From Oscheius sp. JU75 (taxonomy: Eukaryota > Nematoda > Chromadorea > Rhabditida > Rhabditidae), in assembly GCA_037178855.1 (NCBI GenBank), contig JASJZC010000005.1:8432001-8496000 (forward strand): a DNA stretch of 64,000 nt, read 5' to 3'. The notes beneath the pieces are model-generated. The model had not been told where the DNA came from. It did not search any database and worked only from the letters and a program-made list of their open reading frames with translations. Of the stretch, positions 37,874 through 49,724 are shown piece by piece (positions within the stretch are counted from its first letter, which is position 1; each line of letters opens with the position of its first letter). The translations under genes were made by a program, and so were the position numbers.

Positions 37874-38463
37874 AGCTTCCAACGGGACAATCAGCACAAA
37901 ATGTTCTTCTGTGATATTCTAAAGTGTCTTCTCTTGAAATGAATTGTGATTTGAACCTGCTTTGATAATCTTTTGCTCTTGTCAAGAATAAGCTTCTCGC
38001 TCCTTACACCGTTTCTGACGCTGGGGATCAAAACTTGATTTCGGCATGCCTGCACTGGGTGCGCGGATTGCTGACTGTGGAGCTCAAACTGTACACAAAA
38101 ATCATTTTTTAGTTCGAAAAGCTGTAAAACTAGCAGATTGTGTGGCTGGCAAAAAAAAATGCAATCATAAAGCTGGAGACCAGATGTCAAGAACAAATAC
38201 TCGAACCTTTAGGCCCTTGTAACGGTGGATCCTCGATCAATCGTATTCCAGTTGCTTATATTAGTGATTACACTTCCTTGAATCAAATTGATATCAAACT
38301 GCATGTGCGTGCAAAATGGAAGCTTGCCAATGATAGATAGCTTCCAAATTCAGGTAGTGTTCCGCCCAACGATCGAAAGAACGGGCTTAAGCGGATGGTC
38401 ATCCAGATCCAATGACGGTTTAAAAGGAATCTTTTTCTTTGCATTTCATGTCGCTCTTCCGTC

Positions 38464-39976
38464 ATGGCCATCACTTTTCTCCTTCTAGTAGCACTCTTGA
38501 GCCATCATCATCTCGCGGACGCTTGTGCTCCATCGTGTCCACCCCGTAAGTATTCAAACAAATGTAAAGTTTGTGCGTCAGAAAGAGGCTCCACATCCTC
38601 CAGCACAACTGCTGCGCCTGCTACAACAACTACTGCCCCTCTGCGTAAGTTTTGGAGTGTAGTATAAAACTTTTGCGTTTAGCTGCCTGTGCGAGTGGCT
38701 GGCAGGCATCCAACGGGTACAACTACTGCTTCATCGCGACCGCAGGACCGATTACTTCAGCCATGGTAACCTGTCAAGGCTTGGGTGCTTACATTAGCTC
38801 GGTTCATAATGCAGTTGAAGCTGATTTCATAGTTGGTGAGTTGTATCATTAAAGCGCGCGTGCAGCTGCAAAAACTAAGTGTTCGCTCATTTTGCTTTGA
38901 AATACACAGCAGACAAACATGAAACGATAAGGCGAATGCAAAAGACGATGAACTGAGCAGTTATAATGCGCTTGCAAAGCGAATAAGATAAAATATAGGT
39001 TATCTCGGCTAATTAAACTTGCATTCTTTATTCGTTATAACTTGTTTTAACATGCTATTTACGATAAACAGCATGAGAGAACATGAAGTAACAAAAGAAC
39101 TCGCTACGCACAAACTTCAGCACACGAGCACAACAGCTGCACGCTCACTTTAAAGAGACAGTGACATTACGGGTGCATGGGTGCATGTGTACAACGCGTT
39201 TTCAAGTCGGTCCTGCCACGAACGTCTCTAAAGTCCATATTATGCATTTTTCTAAGCATTACACACTCTTATAAGTGTGTTTAATCGACTCATAGCACCC
39301 TAGTACCCTAGGAATGTCTCCTGCGACGTCAAAAACGATTAGAAAAAAATGTAAAACTAAAAAAGGGGTGAAGAACAGCGTTTCCTCAGTTTTCTTCATT
39401 ACTCTCGACATTTCTGACGTCGAAGTAGACGTTACTAGGGTAGTTTTTTGGCGCTGAGCCGATTAAACATACTTAGAAGTGATAATAATGTGCTTAAAGG
39501 ATCGAAAAATGCAAAAAAATTTAGAGGGAAGTTCGTGTCAGGACCCAATTTGAAAACGCGTTTCGCCGCTCACCTATGCAGCTCTAATATCAGTGTTCCT
39601 TAAAGAGACGCATCTTTGTAGGTCTTACCGGTGCAACCCGTTCCTGGCTTGGAGCTATCCGCACTTGTGACTTGAAGTCTACTGCTGGCCGGGGAGCTGA
39701 TTGCTGGCAATGGCAAGATGGCTCAGCGGTGAGTATTGAAAGTGATTAGCATTTTGCGCTGGACATTTTCTAGTTTGACTACATGCCATTCTCCATCGGT
39801 GTAGAGCCTGATGGAGACAGAACGCAGGGATCCCAGCAAGGATGTATAAGCGTAAGTTGTTCGCAAGACTCCTTATCAAAAAGTTTTTGCAGCTCAACTA
39901 TCTGAATACAAAAGCATTTTCTGACGAATACTGCATATCGAATTCATTTGTCTACGTATGCAAGAGACCACTGTGA
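38464..39976 (+). CDS. Secreted C-type lectin-like protein
   Basis: Six exons (38464-38545, 38582-38644, 38683-38835, 39622-39728, 39774-39851, 39893-39976) encode 188 residues. A signal peptide (MAITFLLLVALLSHHHLADA) is followed by a Ser/Thr/Ala linker likely to carry O-glycans (STSSSTTAAPATTTTAP) and one C-type lectin-like domain: CASGWQASNGYNYCF, the AYISSVHNAVEADFI helix region, SWLGAIRTC, WQWQDGS, and the closing Cys pair ending FVYVCKRPL. The calcium/sugar motif EPN or QPD with WND is absent (EPDGDR, then YLNTKAFSDEYC), so carbohydrate binding is unproven. Intron 3 is 786 bp and holds an inverted-repeat element. Members of this family are secreted by gut or epidermis and often respond to microbes. 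Confidence 0.88.
38849..39156. repeat. MITE-like inverted-repeat element in lectin intron 3
   Basis: The two ends form an imperfect terminal inverted repeat of about 22 bp: left ATTAAAGCGCGCGTGCAGCTG (to about 38870), right CAGCTGCACGCTCACTTTAAAG (39135-39156). Coding capacity is nil. The size (about 0.3 kb) and location suggest a non-autonomous DNA transposon; target duplications are not clear and no second copy was found in the window. Confidence 0.45.
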
Positions 39977-42010
39977 ACTAATATCCGTTCGATTTGTCTT
40001 TATTTATTTTTGATCAACACATTTTGATTGTCATTTTGAGTGCTGGACGACGCTGAAAAGCACTATACTGCCATATGTTGATAAACTTTTCGTCAACGTG
40101 TACAGGCGATAAGATAAACTACGCAAGGTTCCCGCCGCCACGTCAACAATATGCGAGAAGAGACTGCAGCCGTGTGATAATCAATCTCCGATTGTCACCT
40201 TTTACAGATTGTGGCCTTTCTGTTGACATTAAACTGTTCGGCAATTTTTTTTCAATGTCATACGACTTAGAGATCCACACCTACACTTTTCTTCGAACAC
40301 TATCAATCCAAAGAAACGTCATTGCTGTCAATGGCTCTCAAGACAGTGTCTTATCACACTTTCTAGCCGTTTTTGACTTTTTCGATGCCCAAGAAAGAGA
40401 ACTATGGATTCTTAAACTGTTCCATTTAAATTTTTTATTTAGGGTAGCGAGATGTTATACCCACAATATAGCTTCGCTTTCCATGGGTGTAATGTCTCGC
40501 TTTTCAAGTTGGCGGGGGTGTAAGGTCTTGCTTTTTTTTTGACTTTGTTTTTTTTTTTTTTTGACTTTGTTTTTTGAAGCAGAATCGGGTCTAACTTACC
40601 GTGGATGCCTCTTAGAATTACCTTTTGGCTATCTTTGTGACCAAAAGACCAAAGATACTTTCTCAAGCATTATCCAGGAAAACTTTTTACATGTGTAACA
40701 GATGATCTTCTCTATGGTAAAGATATTATAATTCCAGTATCTTACTAGCCATCTCCCAGCATATTTAGCAACTTTTTATTACTCTAGGCAACAATATTTT
40801 TTCTCAGCTGTCATCAATCTGTCTTGTTAACCCTGCCACTTCGCACAGTGTACCAGACCCTCTTTGATCTTGTTTTCATTGGACTTCCTATCTCTCTGTC
40901 ACTCCAACAATTCATAGCTCTATTCTTATTAGCACGAACTACACCTATATCACTAAAATGCTGTCTCATTATCATTGTTTTCTTCTTCGATCTCTCAGAC
41001 AATTTTCAGTATAATAGGGTTGATACGTACCCGTTCATATAGACAGTGCCGACTAGAGGATGAGCCTTCTGTGCGAATATCTGCTACAGCTGGAAGGCTG
41101 ATTGAGGAATCAAGAGAGGAAGTAAGAGACATTTTTTGGCGGCGCAAAGACTGAGAAAAAGATACTAAAATGGTTTGAACAGATGGAACAAATATCTATT
41201 AAGCAAAAGACTCTCAATACCTGACCCTGGTCCCATGCATACTGTCTGGAATAGTTGAAATATAAACTCTATAACTGCTTGTCTGGCTCTGGATTTCTTC
41301 ATCCGCACTTCTCTATTTCTTCTTCAACTGATGCATACTCATGACTATATCTATCTCTCTCTTATAACCCCATTCCTTTAAACCTTGCCCGGTTTCTATT
41401 CCCTTCTGCTCCGGCCTTCCCTCTTCTCGCTACAACCCGTTCGCATGCTCACCACCAGGCGATTATCGTGACAGGAGCAACTGTCTCCCACAGACACTAA
41501 CTCCCAAACTGAATTGCTTTGACTTGAGTTGTCAACAATTAGTGTGCGCATAAAGTAACTCACTAGTCTGCAGTTATGACTTCAGACAGACAGACACAGA
41601 CGCGAAAACAATTTAAACTCATTTGATGATATAACAGACAGACAGAAGCCGAAAAGAGGAAGAGAGTAATATAGACACACAGAGACAAAGAACTAGAAAG
41701 AGAGTTGAAAGTTGAGACAAAATAAAGTGTGAGTTGATAGAAACAAAAGGAGTGTTTAAAGATTTTGAAGTGGACGGCTAGTAAAGCAAATTCAGGTTGA
41801 GGTGGACCAAGCGAAGCAAAAATATCATTAGTTTCCTTAGTACACAACAATAACACGATTATCAAAACCTGACAACTTGGGTGAAAACTAATCTGATAGA
41901 ACGATGAAACAAGCTGTTGGAATTGGTAATCCTAAAAGGCACCCCCTGTAAGCTCGACCCGATTCTGCTTCAAAAACCACCGAAGGGCTGTTAAATACAA
42001 GAGTTTAGAA
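39977..42010. other. Intergenic; T-rich tandem repeat
   Basis: No spliceable gene recognised. At about 40530-40577 a poly-T tract contains two copies of TTTGACTTTGTTTTTT. An open frame at 40075-40542 (155 codons) has no family feature or splice context. A motif (CAATTAGTGTGC next to CAGACAGACAGAC) near 41536-41595 recurs inside the GT92 intron at about 45640-45680, so part of the stretch is a dispersed repeat. Confidence 0.4.
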
Positions 42011-42910
42011 ATGCGCATTCACGGCGCTGTCCTAATCTCCGGAGCGAATCGCGGAATTGGCTTAGAGATTACAAGGTCACTTTTAAAGAATCCAAATGTA
42101 CTTCGTGTCTATGCTGGGAGCCGTAACCTTGATCAAATTGAGGTAAACTTTAATTGACAGTCCAGTACGAATAAAATTTCAAGGCTCTGCAAGGTCTACC
42201 CGATCCCGACGAAAAACTAAAGCTCATTCAGCTGGATATCTCAAAAGACTGGAGCATTCGCGATGCTTTTGAGGCCGTGAGAAGAGAAACGGGCAAGCTG
42301 AATGTGCTAATTAACAATTCTGCTATTCTGGAAACTGTGAGGGGCCTAAGTACTGCTAAGTTAAAAACTGTTTAGGATCATCTGGCTGGCATTCCAAATG
42401 GAGAGAGAACAGCATGGCTCCGTCATTTTGATGTAAACACTGTGTCACACGCACTCATGATTCAGGTAAGCGGCTCTTTGTCTCTTTCGTCGTTAATCAG
42501 TCTTTTTGTAGGAAATGCTACCTCTCCTCGAAAAGTCCGTCTCTGATGGAGACACCGCCACAATTGTTAACGTTTCTGGCCTCAAAGGCTCAATCGAAAG
42601 TTTCAGTGGTAATTTTGCTGCAGTTCACGGAAACTTGGCTTACATGTGTAGCAAGGTGGTCATTTTTTTCTGTGTAGCAGTTTACTTTTAGACTGCAGTT
42701 AACATGCTCACCAAGCAAGTATCACTTCTCTATCCTAGCATCTTGACAGTATCGATGTGTCCTGGGTGGAACAAGACAAGTATGGGCGGAGATGGTGGAT
42801 TGAAGGAGCCGTCAGAAACAACCCCAACATTGTTGACAACGGTGGACAAGATGACGATGGAATACACTGGAAAGTTTTGGAACAGAAAAGGAGAGAAGAT
42901 TTCTTTCTAA
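42011..42910 (+). CDS. Short-chain dehydrogenase/reductase (SDR), C-factor/sniffer type
   Basis: Five exons (42011-42142, 42184-42336, 42376-42465, 42512-42655, 42692-42910), all in phase 0, give 245 residues, the classical SDR length. The NAD(P) motif is GANRGIGLE (TGxxxGIG class) near residue 11, NNSAIL matches NNAG, a Ser lies in NVSGLKGS, and the active-site YxxxK is YMCSK; the PGW motif after it is MCPGWNKTSMGG. Substrates of this subgroup are generally unknown; carbonyl reduction is the family reaction, in the cytosol. The Met start sits directly before the fingerprint motif as expected. All five exons break between codons, which is tidy for this family. Confidence 0.92.
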
Positions 42911-43529
42911 ATAATGTTTACCTTTTCCAGTTGTAGTATACCTAATTTATAATTTGTGTAGTCCGTTTTTCAGGACAAAGAGTCTTTTCTGCCAAAGAAT
43001 GTAGACCGTTTTTTCTGCCAAAAAGTTTCACTGATAAACGATGTCTTCTTTTCGGTGAGCGAAAAAAGGTTAACTGTCAACTGTGGACTTATGATTGAAC
43101 CGGTCGGATGAGCTGCCACTACGTTTGTCTAGATGGGCAGTTATTATGGTAATCAAGCCATATGTAAAAGGAGTCTCTCTGCAGCTAGTCTTCTTTCGCT
43201 CAACTTCTTTGAAGATTCAAAAGATAGAGAAGATCAAAGAGCAAACAGTAGAAATATTGACAATTGCCAATCGAAAAACCGTGATCTTTCTGCATTAGCC
43301 TGTCTGCCGTTGGCGGATCCACACTCGCTAGTCCCACAACGGCTAACCGGCGGCGATTTTGTTCAGGATACCCGTGCGTCTTCCGATAACATCGCACCTG
43401 CTTCTTCGTCCAAGCTAGGCAGCTTCTTCCAGGCATTTTCACTGCTTTTCCCTGTTGTTAAGCCTGATTTCAAGTCATTTACTACGGGTTACTCGGCAAT
43501 CGAGCCGACTGCCTCGCTCCTATAATAAA
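42911..43529. other. Intergenic, no gene recognised
   Basis: Short space between two plus-strand genes. A 130-codon open frame at 43133-43525 ends just before the glycosyltransferase start and has no recognisable feature; I treat it as chance. Confidence 0.45.
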
Positions 43530-46500
43530 ATGTCAAAAACTATTCAAAGGATTGTTCGCTACCGATGGCTTATTCCGGTCTCATTGACATTACTAACTAT
43601 CTTTTCTATTGTTTCATTGCCACTGCCGAATCAAAGGGTGAGTTTTGCTAGTCCAAAGAACTAGATACATGTAAGTGCTAAAGTTAACGGAACATTTGGT
43701 TTCGTCCATTAGTTAATGCGTTCACCGTTACTGCTTTATTCATTGAGAAGCCATGAAACCTAGATTATTTCATGCGTGTAATCATGGACACACTTAAATC
43801 TGTCTTGCCTTCCAGAAGTGTTTTGAAAAATCCGTATGCGCTATCTGGCCGCATAATAGGCTTTTCGCGTAATTCCTGTAAAATCAAATTTCAAGCATGT
43901 TCACGGTATCGTGAGCGCAAGATCAGGCTGTGCCATCCACTGCATGGAGGCCCTGAGACATTACCAATGAGCATATTACAGGACCCAACAGCAGAAGTGG
44001 TAATCGGAAATGAGCCATTTTGGTTCAAACCTACTATATTAGACGGCGTTTACGTGCGTGATGTCTTCAGAACTAAAGAAGACGAAATTGTCGTGTTTTT
44101 CCTAAAAGATTATAGAAACGCGTAAGTGTTTTCCCCACTTTCCCAAACTCAACCAACTCCAGAATAAATGTCGAGGTGAGAATAGGAGAGAGGTATCAGC
44201 CCATGACCTACGATTGCTACTATCCACAGTGTCAAGGAACTTTTGACGAGTGTACATATCAAGGTAAATTGACATGCAAAATTTTCTACCGTTTCAGATT
44301 TTTACGGAACGTTGAAGTTCAACTCCTCTGAGATGATAGATAACACTGTTTCTATTAAAATTTCGGAGTTTACACTTGAACACAGCTTTAACGTACTGTA
44401 AGTTCCATTTTTTTTCGAGGAGAAAAAGTTAGAAGGTGTTTTCATTGTGAAAATTTTGCGGATTGTTGGTCAGTTATATTATGTGTACAAACAGCTTACC
44501 AGAACATAACAGCCCGTTATGACCAGTACTACTATTTTAGAGACGTCCGTCGCAACGGTCCCTACACCCACCAACTGGCAGTTGTGCTTCAGCCTGCCTA
44601 TTACCTAGCTGACTGGCAGAATCTGATACAGTACTTTGAGTCATGGTTGACACATGGAGCGACCAAGTTCTATGTTTACCACTATTCCTGGACGCGACAG
44701 GTTCAAGATGTTGTCAATTTTTACAAAGAGAAACTAGGAGATGGCTTGGAGATCCTTCCATGGTCTTCGTTCCCTGTCAGAGAGGTTCGGGTTTCAAGAT
44801 TTTGAAGAAACTTGTCATTCAGGTTGACAAGGGACGATTTAGTGTGGATGCAAACACACGCATGTTCAACTTGGTCTCGGAAGCCGCAATGAACAATGCG
44901 CTTTACAGGGCGAAGTGAGTTACTTTTATTTGTTTTCTAAACTTCTAACTACTTTGTAGAGGAACAGTAAAATTCATAGCCATGATGGATCTTGATGAGA
45001 TGATGTATGTAGGAGGGGGACACCAGCTTATTCCTTTACTTCGTCAATTGGACGAGGAAAGTCCAGATGCTGCTCAATTCAGTTTTGAATGGATTCATGC
45101 CGGAGCCCAGGTTGCCTTTCTCGCATTGTGCCTCGACCCTTGTTCAGATCTCTCTAGCAAGTTTAAACAAACCTTCCGATATCAACTTTGATTACTTACA
45201 TACAGTAAAGCCGGTTACGAATGACTCCCTAGACACAATTTACTTTACGAGCAGGAAAGTGATACATATGCCGGACAGGGTAAGATGCTAAGTTTTGTAC
45301 GTAAAAAAGTTTGTAGGTGGAGATATTGGACACGCACAACACTTTGAAGAACTACTTTAGAAACGAGAGCGAGAAGTACGAAACGATCATGGTTGACAGT
45401 GGGAGAGCTGCATGTTGGCATATCAGGTTAGAAAATCTAGTTCAAAACGCCCAAAAGTCTCTGTGTGTCTGGTCATTATTGTAAATAGTGTGCCCTAGTT
45501 TAATTGTTTGCAAGTCAAGTCAAAGTAGAATCAGTTTTGGAGATTCTGTCAGGATAGCTCGACTCACGTGTCACGATCGCCAACGGGGCATTAGCCAAAC
45601 TTGTCTATTCTAAATTGTCCTCGCATCTCTGTCTGTCTGTCTGAAGCCATTATTGCAATTAGTGTGCACTACTTTGTACTTCTCACACTAATTGTTGGCA
45701 AGTAAGTACTACTTGGGAGATAGCTTCTTTGGGAGAATGTTGCTCTTGTCAGGGTAGCTCGACTGGCGGGGAACATGCGAACAGGGCGAAGTGAGAGGGA
45801 AGGACGGGAAGGATGAGGCAAGTCGACACAAGGGAATAGAAACCGAGCAAAGTTCGATGTAATCAGGTGATAATTGTCATTGAATCCCTCTAGGGGCGAT
45901 AGCATTACTTGGATAAAAAGTTGGGTCGAGGGATGGGAAATGGGTTCATAGAGTGAAAGGGAAGTGGGTTTTGATAATCTTTCTTTACTAAAGCGCAATG
46001 ATGTCTATTTATCCGTCTGTCATTGTGTTTGCACAGTTTTTTGTTAATACGAACACCCAAAAAGCTGACATGTCATTTCAAACGTGAGGACAAGTCAGCT
46101 ATGGAGAAAAATGCTAGTAGAGAAGCCGCTGTTATCAATTCTAAGTCAAAATTAAAGAGCTGCGAAGCTGCCGTCGGCAGCTGGTTCAAAAAGAAAGTAG
46201 TCAAGGTGGGTGTTGTTACATGACCATGCTTGATGTGTTCAATTTTTCGACAACCTCTGTCGATGGGTCAACAAAACAAGTTTTAGAAGAATTTTCGACG
46301 CTGCCAAACTTCAAGACGACAAGAAGAATCTTTTGGCAAAACATATAGCCGAGATTAATGAAAACTACAACAAAAGGATAGAGAATACAAACTTTCCAAG
46401 TAATTGCACCCGAAACCAACTCTTTTCTCCTCAATTCAGATATCCAAATGAGTCCTTGGCTGGCTGATTACCGGACGACATTGATGACGTTGCATGATTG

Positions 46501-46721
46501 TCGTCGAGTCACGAGATCGAAGTACCGAAAAATAGTCAGAGGAGGACTGACACAATGCAGATCTGTTAGGTTCGGTGACAAATAGCTTTCTTAAAACTTG
46601 TTACAGGGGCTGCGAGCAGTTCCTTGGCGGTCAAGAACATTTCATTTATGCCGAAAATTCCTGGACGAATTTGGCGACGCGCTTCGATGTTCTAGGAGAT
46701 ATCTTTCCAATGAAAATATGA
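43530..46721 (+). CDS. Glycosyltransferase family 92 (DUF23) protein
   Basis: Twelve exons (43530-43637, 43982-44121, 44163-44263, 44298-44397, 44541-44784, 44823-44914, 44960-45110, 45148-45279, 45317-45426, 46287-46399, 46440-46569, 46607-46721) give 511 residues with every phase consistent. A type II anchor (WLIPVSLTLLTIFSIVSLPL, residues 14-33) predicts a Golgi lumenal enzyme. The GT92 core follows: AVVLQPAYYLADWQ, WLTHGATKFYVYHYSW, LEILPWSSFP, NALYRAKG, then the nucleotide-sugar motif MMDLDEMM. C. elegans members such as GALT-1 add beta-1,4-galactose to core fucose on N-glycans; the acceptor here is unknown. Intron 9 is 860 bp and full of repeats. The coding end is only 13 bp from the stop of the convergent lectin-CUB gene. 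Confidence 0.92.
45455..45780. repeat. Duplicated repeat units inside GT92 intron 9
   Basis: Two related units lie in tandem: around 45485-45575 and 45640-45765 both carry AATAGTGTGC/AATTAGTGTGC, TTGTTtGCAAGT/TTGTTGGCAAGT and GTCAGGrTAGCTCGACT. A third partial match lies at about 41536-41595. They are non-coding dispersed repeats of unknown class. Confidence 0.45.
45986..46100. repeat. Dispersed repeat copy 1 (matches 50269-50370)
   Basis: Begins CTTTACTAAAGCGCAATG and later has AAGCTGACATGTCATTTCA and AAGTCAGCT. The second copy near 50269 has CTTTACTAAAGCGCAGTG, AAGCTGACAAGTCATTTCA and AAGTCAGCT in the same order and similar spacing. Both are diverged copies of one element; this one lies in an intron. 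Confidence 0.5.
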
Positions 46722-46734
46722 AAATTTGTTTAAT

Positions 46735-48460
46735 TTAAAATGAGTTGTAAACGACAGAGAATGAAACCGGATCACTTCTTCCACTGCTTGTGTATTTGAT
46801 AGTGAGCCGAGGGCTCTGAGATATCCAGTGGCCTGTTCGTCCTTTTAGATCTTTCCCGTACAATCTAAAATGATACATTTGAACTATACTGCAATACGGC
46901 TTACTTGTAGCCGATGTAGACATTATCGTCCTCGTACATCTCGAAAATGTCGAAGAAGGATGAGCCGTCAGAAGGTGCAGAAAAACTGAGGAACTGAAGA
47001 TCTACTGACATCGCCGACGAGTGAATTTCAATAACACAATTTGCATTTGTGTTGAAATGGTCCATCTTGTTACTTGAGAACTCAAAAACCCTTTGAAGCC
47101 AAAACAGGGTCTTACCACTCCGGAGCCGTAGAATACATAGTAGCACCCGTTGACTGGCGGTTTTTCAGTAGCATTCCAGGATTTCAGCGGAAAAACTGAC
47201 GAACCATCTGAAAATGTCTCTATCTGATCCTTAAGACTTTCTAAGCGCTGTGCGGTCAATCTAAGCACCAGGCTGTCCGGCACTACAATCTGATCTTTTA
47301 ATCAAGTGCAGTTTTTGACAGCTAGCATTCCGTAAAATGGCGGCTTCGTTCAACAAGGACAATAAAGGGAGATAAAGATCTCGAATGCGCATAAAGGGCA
47401 CATAGGGTCAGCGTAGACTACTTTGCAATCCAAGTTGTTAACCGCGATGAACAGTCAAAAAGCTTTTGTAGCTTATATATTAAATCACCCATGTATTTGA
47501 ACGTAATAGATGCTGTGGGGTTTGCTGGAGCTGACAACTGAACGGAGAGCATTGTAGCAGATGAGCTGCAGAATGTGGTACCGACCTTCGGCTGGTAGAA
47601 TTCACTAAACCAGTGGTACTCTTAAGGAAAATGTACCGTGCTACTATAGAATCGTTTGTGCTGGCATTTGTCTCTTGGATCAGCAGTTTGTATGATCCGG
47701 AAACGGATTCAGAAATGAACTGAATGCACATTCTGAATGTGAATTATAACAATGGTCTGAAGGGACCTTACGGTCCGGTTGAACCAGTAGTGCTGAAAAC
47801 GTATGGACAACATGTAGTGGGATCTTGACACTTCAGAACTACCTGAAAAGTTAGCGTTTTGGTGATATTGAAAACTAACCGTTCCACTACCAATAAAAAC
47901 TTGGCTGTTACAAGGCTGCGGAGTGTACTGGCAGAAAAAATTGTACTTTTCGGAACCAGTATTGTTGCTGTACCACATTCCAGTCGGCACGTGCATAGCC
48001 AAGTTCGATGGGCCGATTTTTTGACGGAACTCTGGATGAAATGAAGTTTATGAACTCTGTGTATAAAGTCACGATTAGTAGCCCAATTCATGTAAAGAAG
48101 CGGTGAACCAGTGTCTATCCAATAACAGTCACTAGCCAGTTGTCGGCACATAATACTACCGATCCAAATGAAGTTGTTACTTCCACCAATCACTTGTACT
48201 AGTCTGTTAGCCTAAAAAGTAGCTCATGCATGCCAAGACATCAATAACAAAGGCATTAGTGATGTCGTACATGCTGTTAGCATAATCTTGATCGCAGATT
48301 CCATAAGTGTTGTCGATAGCATTGGCAGGATATTTGGTGTTAAAGCAGAGACCATTTTGATCAACATAGCCATTCATGCAGAGTGCATTGGAACCTTTTT
48401 TTAATGTTAAAGACACAGAGGAAAGAAGATACCGACGACAAAGATCAGAAAGAAAAGCAT
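46735..48460 (-). CDS. Secreted C-type lectin plus CUB protein
   Basis: Ten exons (48433-48460, about 48249-48394, 48073-48211, 47880-48031, 47772-47842, 47606-47732, 47489-47537, 47116-47282, 46905-47065, 46735-46864) give 389 residues. A short signal peptide (MLFFLIFVVGSNA) leads a C-type lectin-like domain: CMNGYVDQNGLCF, GSNNFIWIGSIMC, WIDTGSPLLYMNWATN, and YNFFCQYTPQPC. A spacer with CQDPTTCCP follows, then a CUB-like domain from about residue 260 (SITFKYM, FDIFEMYEDD, SPRLTIKYTSSG, SFSVVYNSF). This CTLD-CUB order is common in nematode clec genes of secreted, often infection-responsive proteins. The exon 2 donor (48249) and exon 9 acceptor (47065) are the least certain edges. It is convergent with the GT92 gene, stops 13 bp apart. 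Confidence 0.85.
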
Positions 48461-48636
48461 GGTTGCGTTGGAAGCAGTTGCATGGAGAATCTTTTATCGC
48501 CTTCCTGATAAGAGGGACAACATAAAACTGAATACAGCTAGTCGATCAAGCAAAACTCTTCTCTTGTAATAGAAAAACATTGTCGGAGTTTAAGAAGCAA
48601 AATTTTTATTTGCGATTACTATAAATCAATATTGAA

Positions 48637-49075
48637 GCGGTAGTGACAGACCTCGTCGTTCTCATTGCATCTCTGCGCCAGTCCAATGGGATTCCCAACT
48701 TCTTTTGCTTTTACATTCGAATCGCAAAAAAAGCTTGATATTTGTATGCTTTACAAATGTATCGAATGTACAGATAGAACTCGAGTGCGTCAGTATCCTC
48801 GTGTCGATGAGTTACAACTGATCACCCGGTTTTAGATTCTTCCATTCGATTTTGGCTTTTTCGTCGTTCGGGTTGAAGATGCCGTCCTTCCAGAAAATGT
48901 TGGTAAAGGAAATTGGGAAGCATACCTACATTAAAACAATTTTCCTTTTAAAGGTGTTAGAAAGGGGAGCAAAGGTCAGCGTGAGGCCCACAATAACATC
49001 AGGTGTAAAAATTCCGATAACAAGGAAAAAATAAAAAATATTTTCTTTTCGAATGATGTCTTGGTGTAGATTTAA
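48637..49075 (-). pseudogene. Degenerate copy of the small secreted-protein family
   Basis: Pieces match the intact gene at 51689-52145: a hydrophobic leader (IFYFFLVIGIFTPDVIVG) without a start Met, then KIEWKNLKPGDQL, where an in-frame TAA follows, and a C-terminal piece CNENDEVCHYRFNIDL before the stop near 48640. The in-frame stop falls where the intact copy reads KNFTSGKRVRLSGRD. I call it a pseudogene. Confidence 0.5.
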
Positions 49076-49255
49076 GATACTTATTGGCTTCCTGTGACAG
49101 ACTAATGAGCTAGTTTTTTTTTTCAGATCTCAGATGATCGGAAATTTGCTGGACTTCCTGTTATAATAGGAGCCTGCTGCAATGACACATCAGCGAGTTC
49201 GGGACCTGACCCTCCTAGCAAGTCTTCAGTTTACACCCCAAAAATAAGAAAATGT

Positions 49256-49724
49256 TTAATCGCGAGTACTCCGACCAACTATTAGAGTGTAGTAGCAAAT
49301 TGCATCGTCTTCGTGGCATCTCATCCACTTTCCGTCGGGCGTTCTCAAAGTCAAACCGAGGCTGTGCTAAAACATCTAGTATGTGATCGCAAAAGAGGCA
49401 ACAAACCCTTCGATGGCGCCTCAGTACAGGCGTCCAGAAAGTGAAGGAAAAATTCGAGATGTCCGCCAGCATCACTTTCGTCACGTCCGGAGAACTTGAC
49501 ATGATCACCATACGTCAAGTTGCGCCAGGTACCCCTGGCAACAAGTTTGTCTGCACTGTACCACGAATCATTCTTAAACATTGTATTTCTGAAACTGCAA
49601 AAAAAAATTACCTCCATCAACATAACATCGACGTAAAATATGGGGCTGCCATAGCAAATCAACGTCCACAAAAACTTCAGTAGCGAATTCGCAGAACAAA
49701 GAAGAAAAGCATGTAGATTTTCAT
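49256..49724 (-). pseudogene. Second copy of the small secreted-protein family, probably broken
   Basis: From Met 49724 (MKIYMLFFFVL) the leader runs into a stop, while the homologous leader continues one base out of frame (FATEVFVDVDLLWQ). The second exon is well kept: DKLVARGTWRNLTYGDHVKF followed by SGRDESDAGG. The third reads HSLGLTLRTPDGKWMRC, then HEDDAICYYTLIV and a stop at 49256. Phases at both introns disagree with the paralog. Two indels or an unusual exon structure are needed, so it is probably a recent pseudogene. Confidence 0.45.

Noticed and set aside
40075-40542. 155-codon open frame
   Set aside because: No recognisable family or splice context; ends in the poly-T repeat region.
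43133-43525. 130-codon open frame just upstream of the GT92 gene
   Set aside because: No domain, signal peptide or splice signals, and its composition is like chance translation.
43772-43981. Open frame directly continuous with GT92 exon 2
   Set aside because: Using it clashes with the phase of exon 1; the acceptor at 43981 restores phase and gives a normal type II enzyme.
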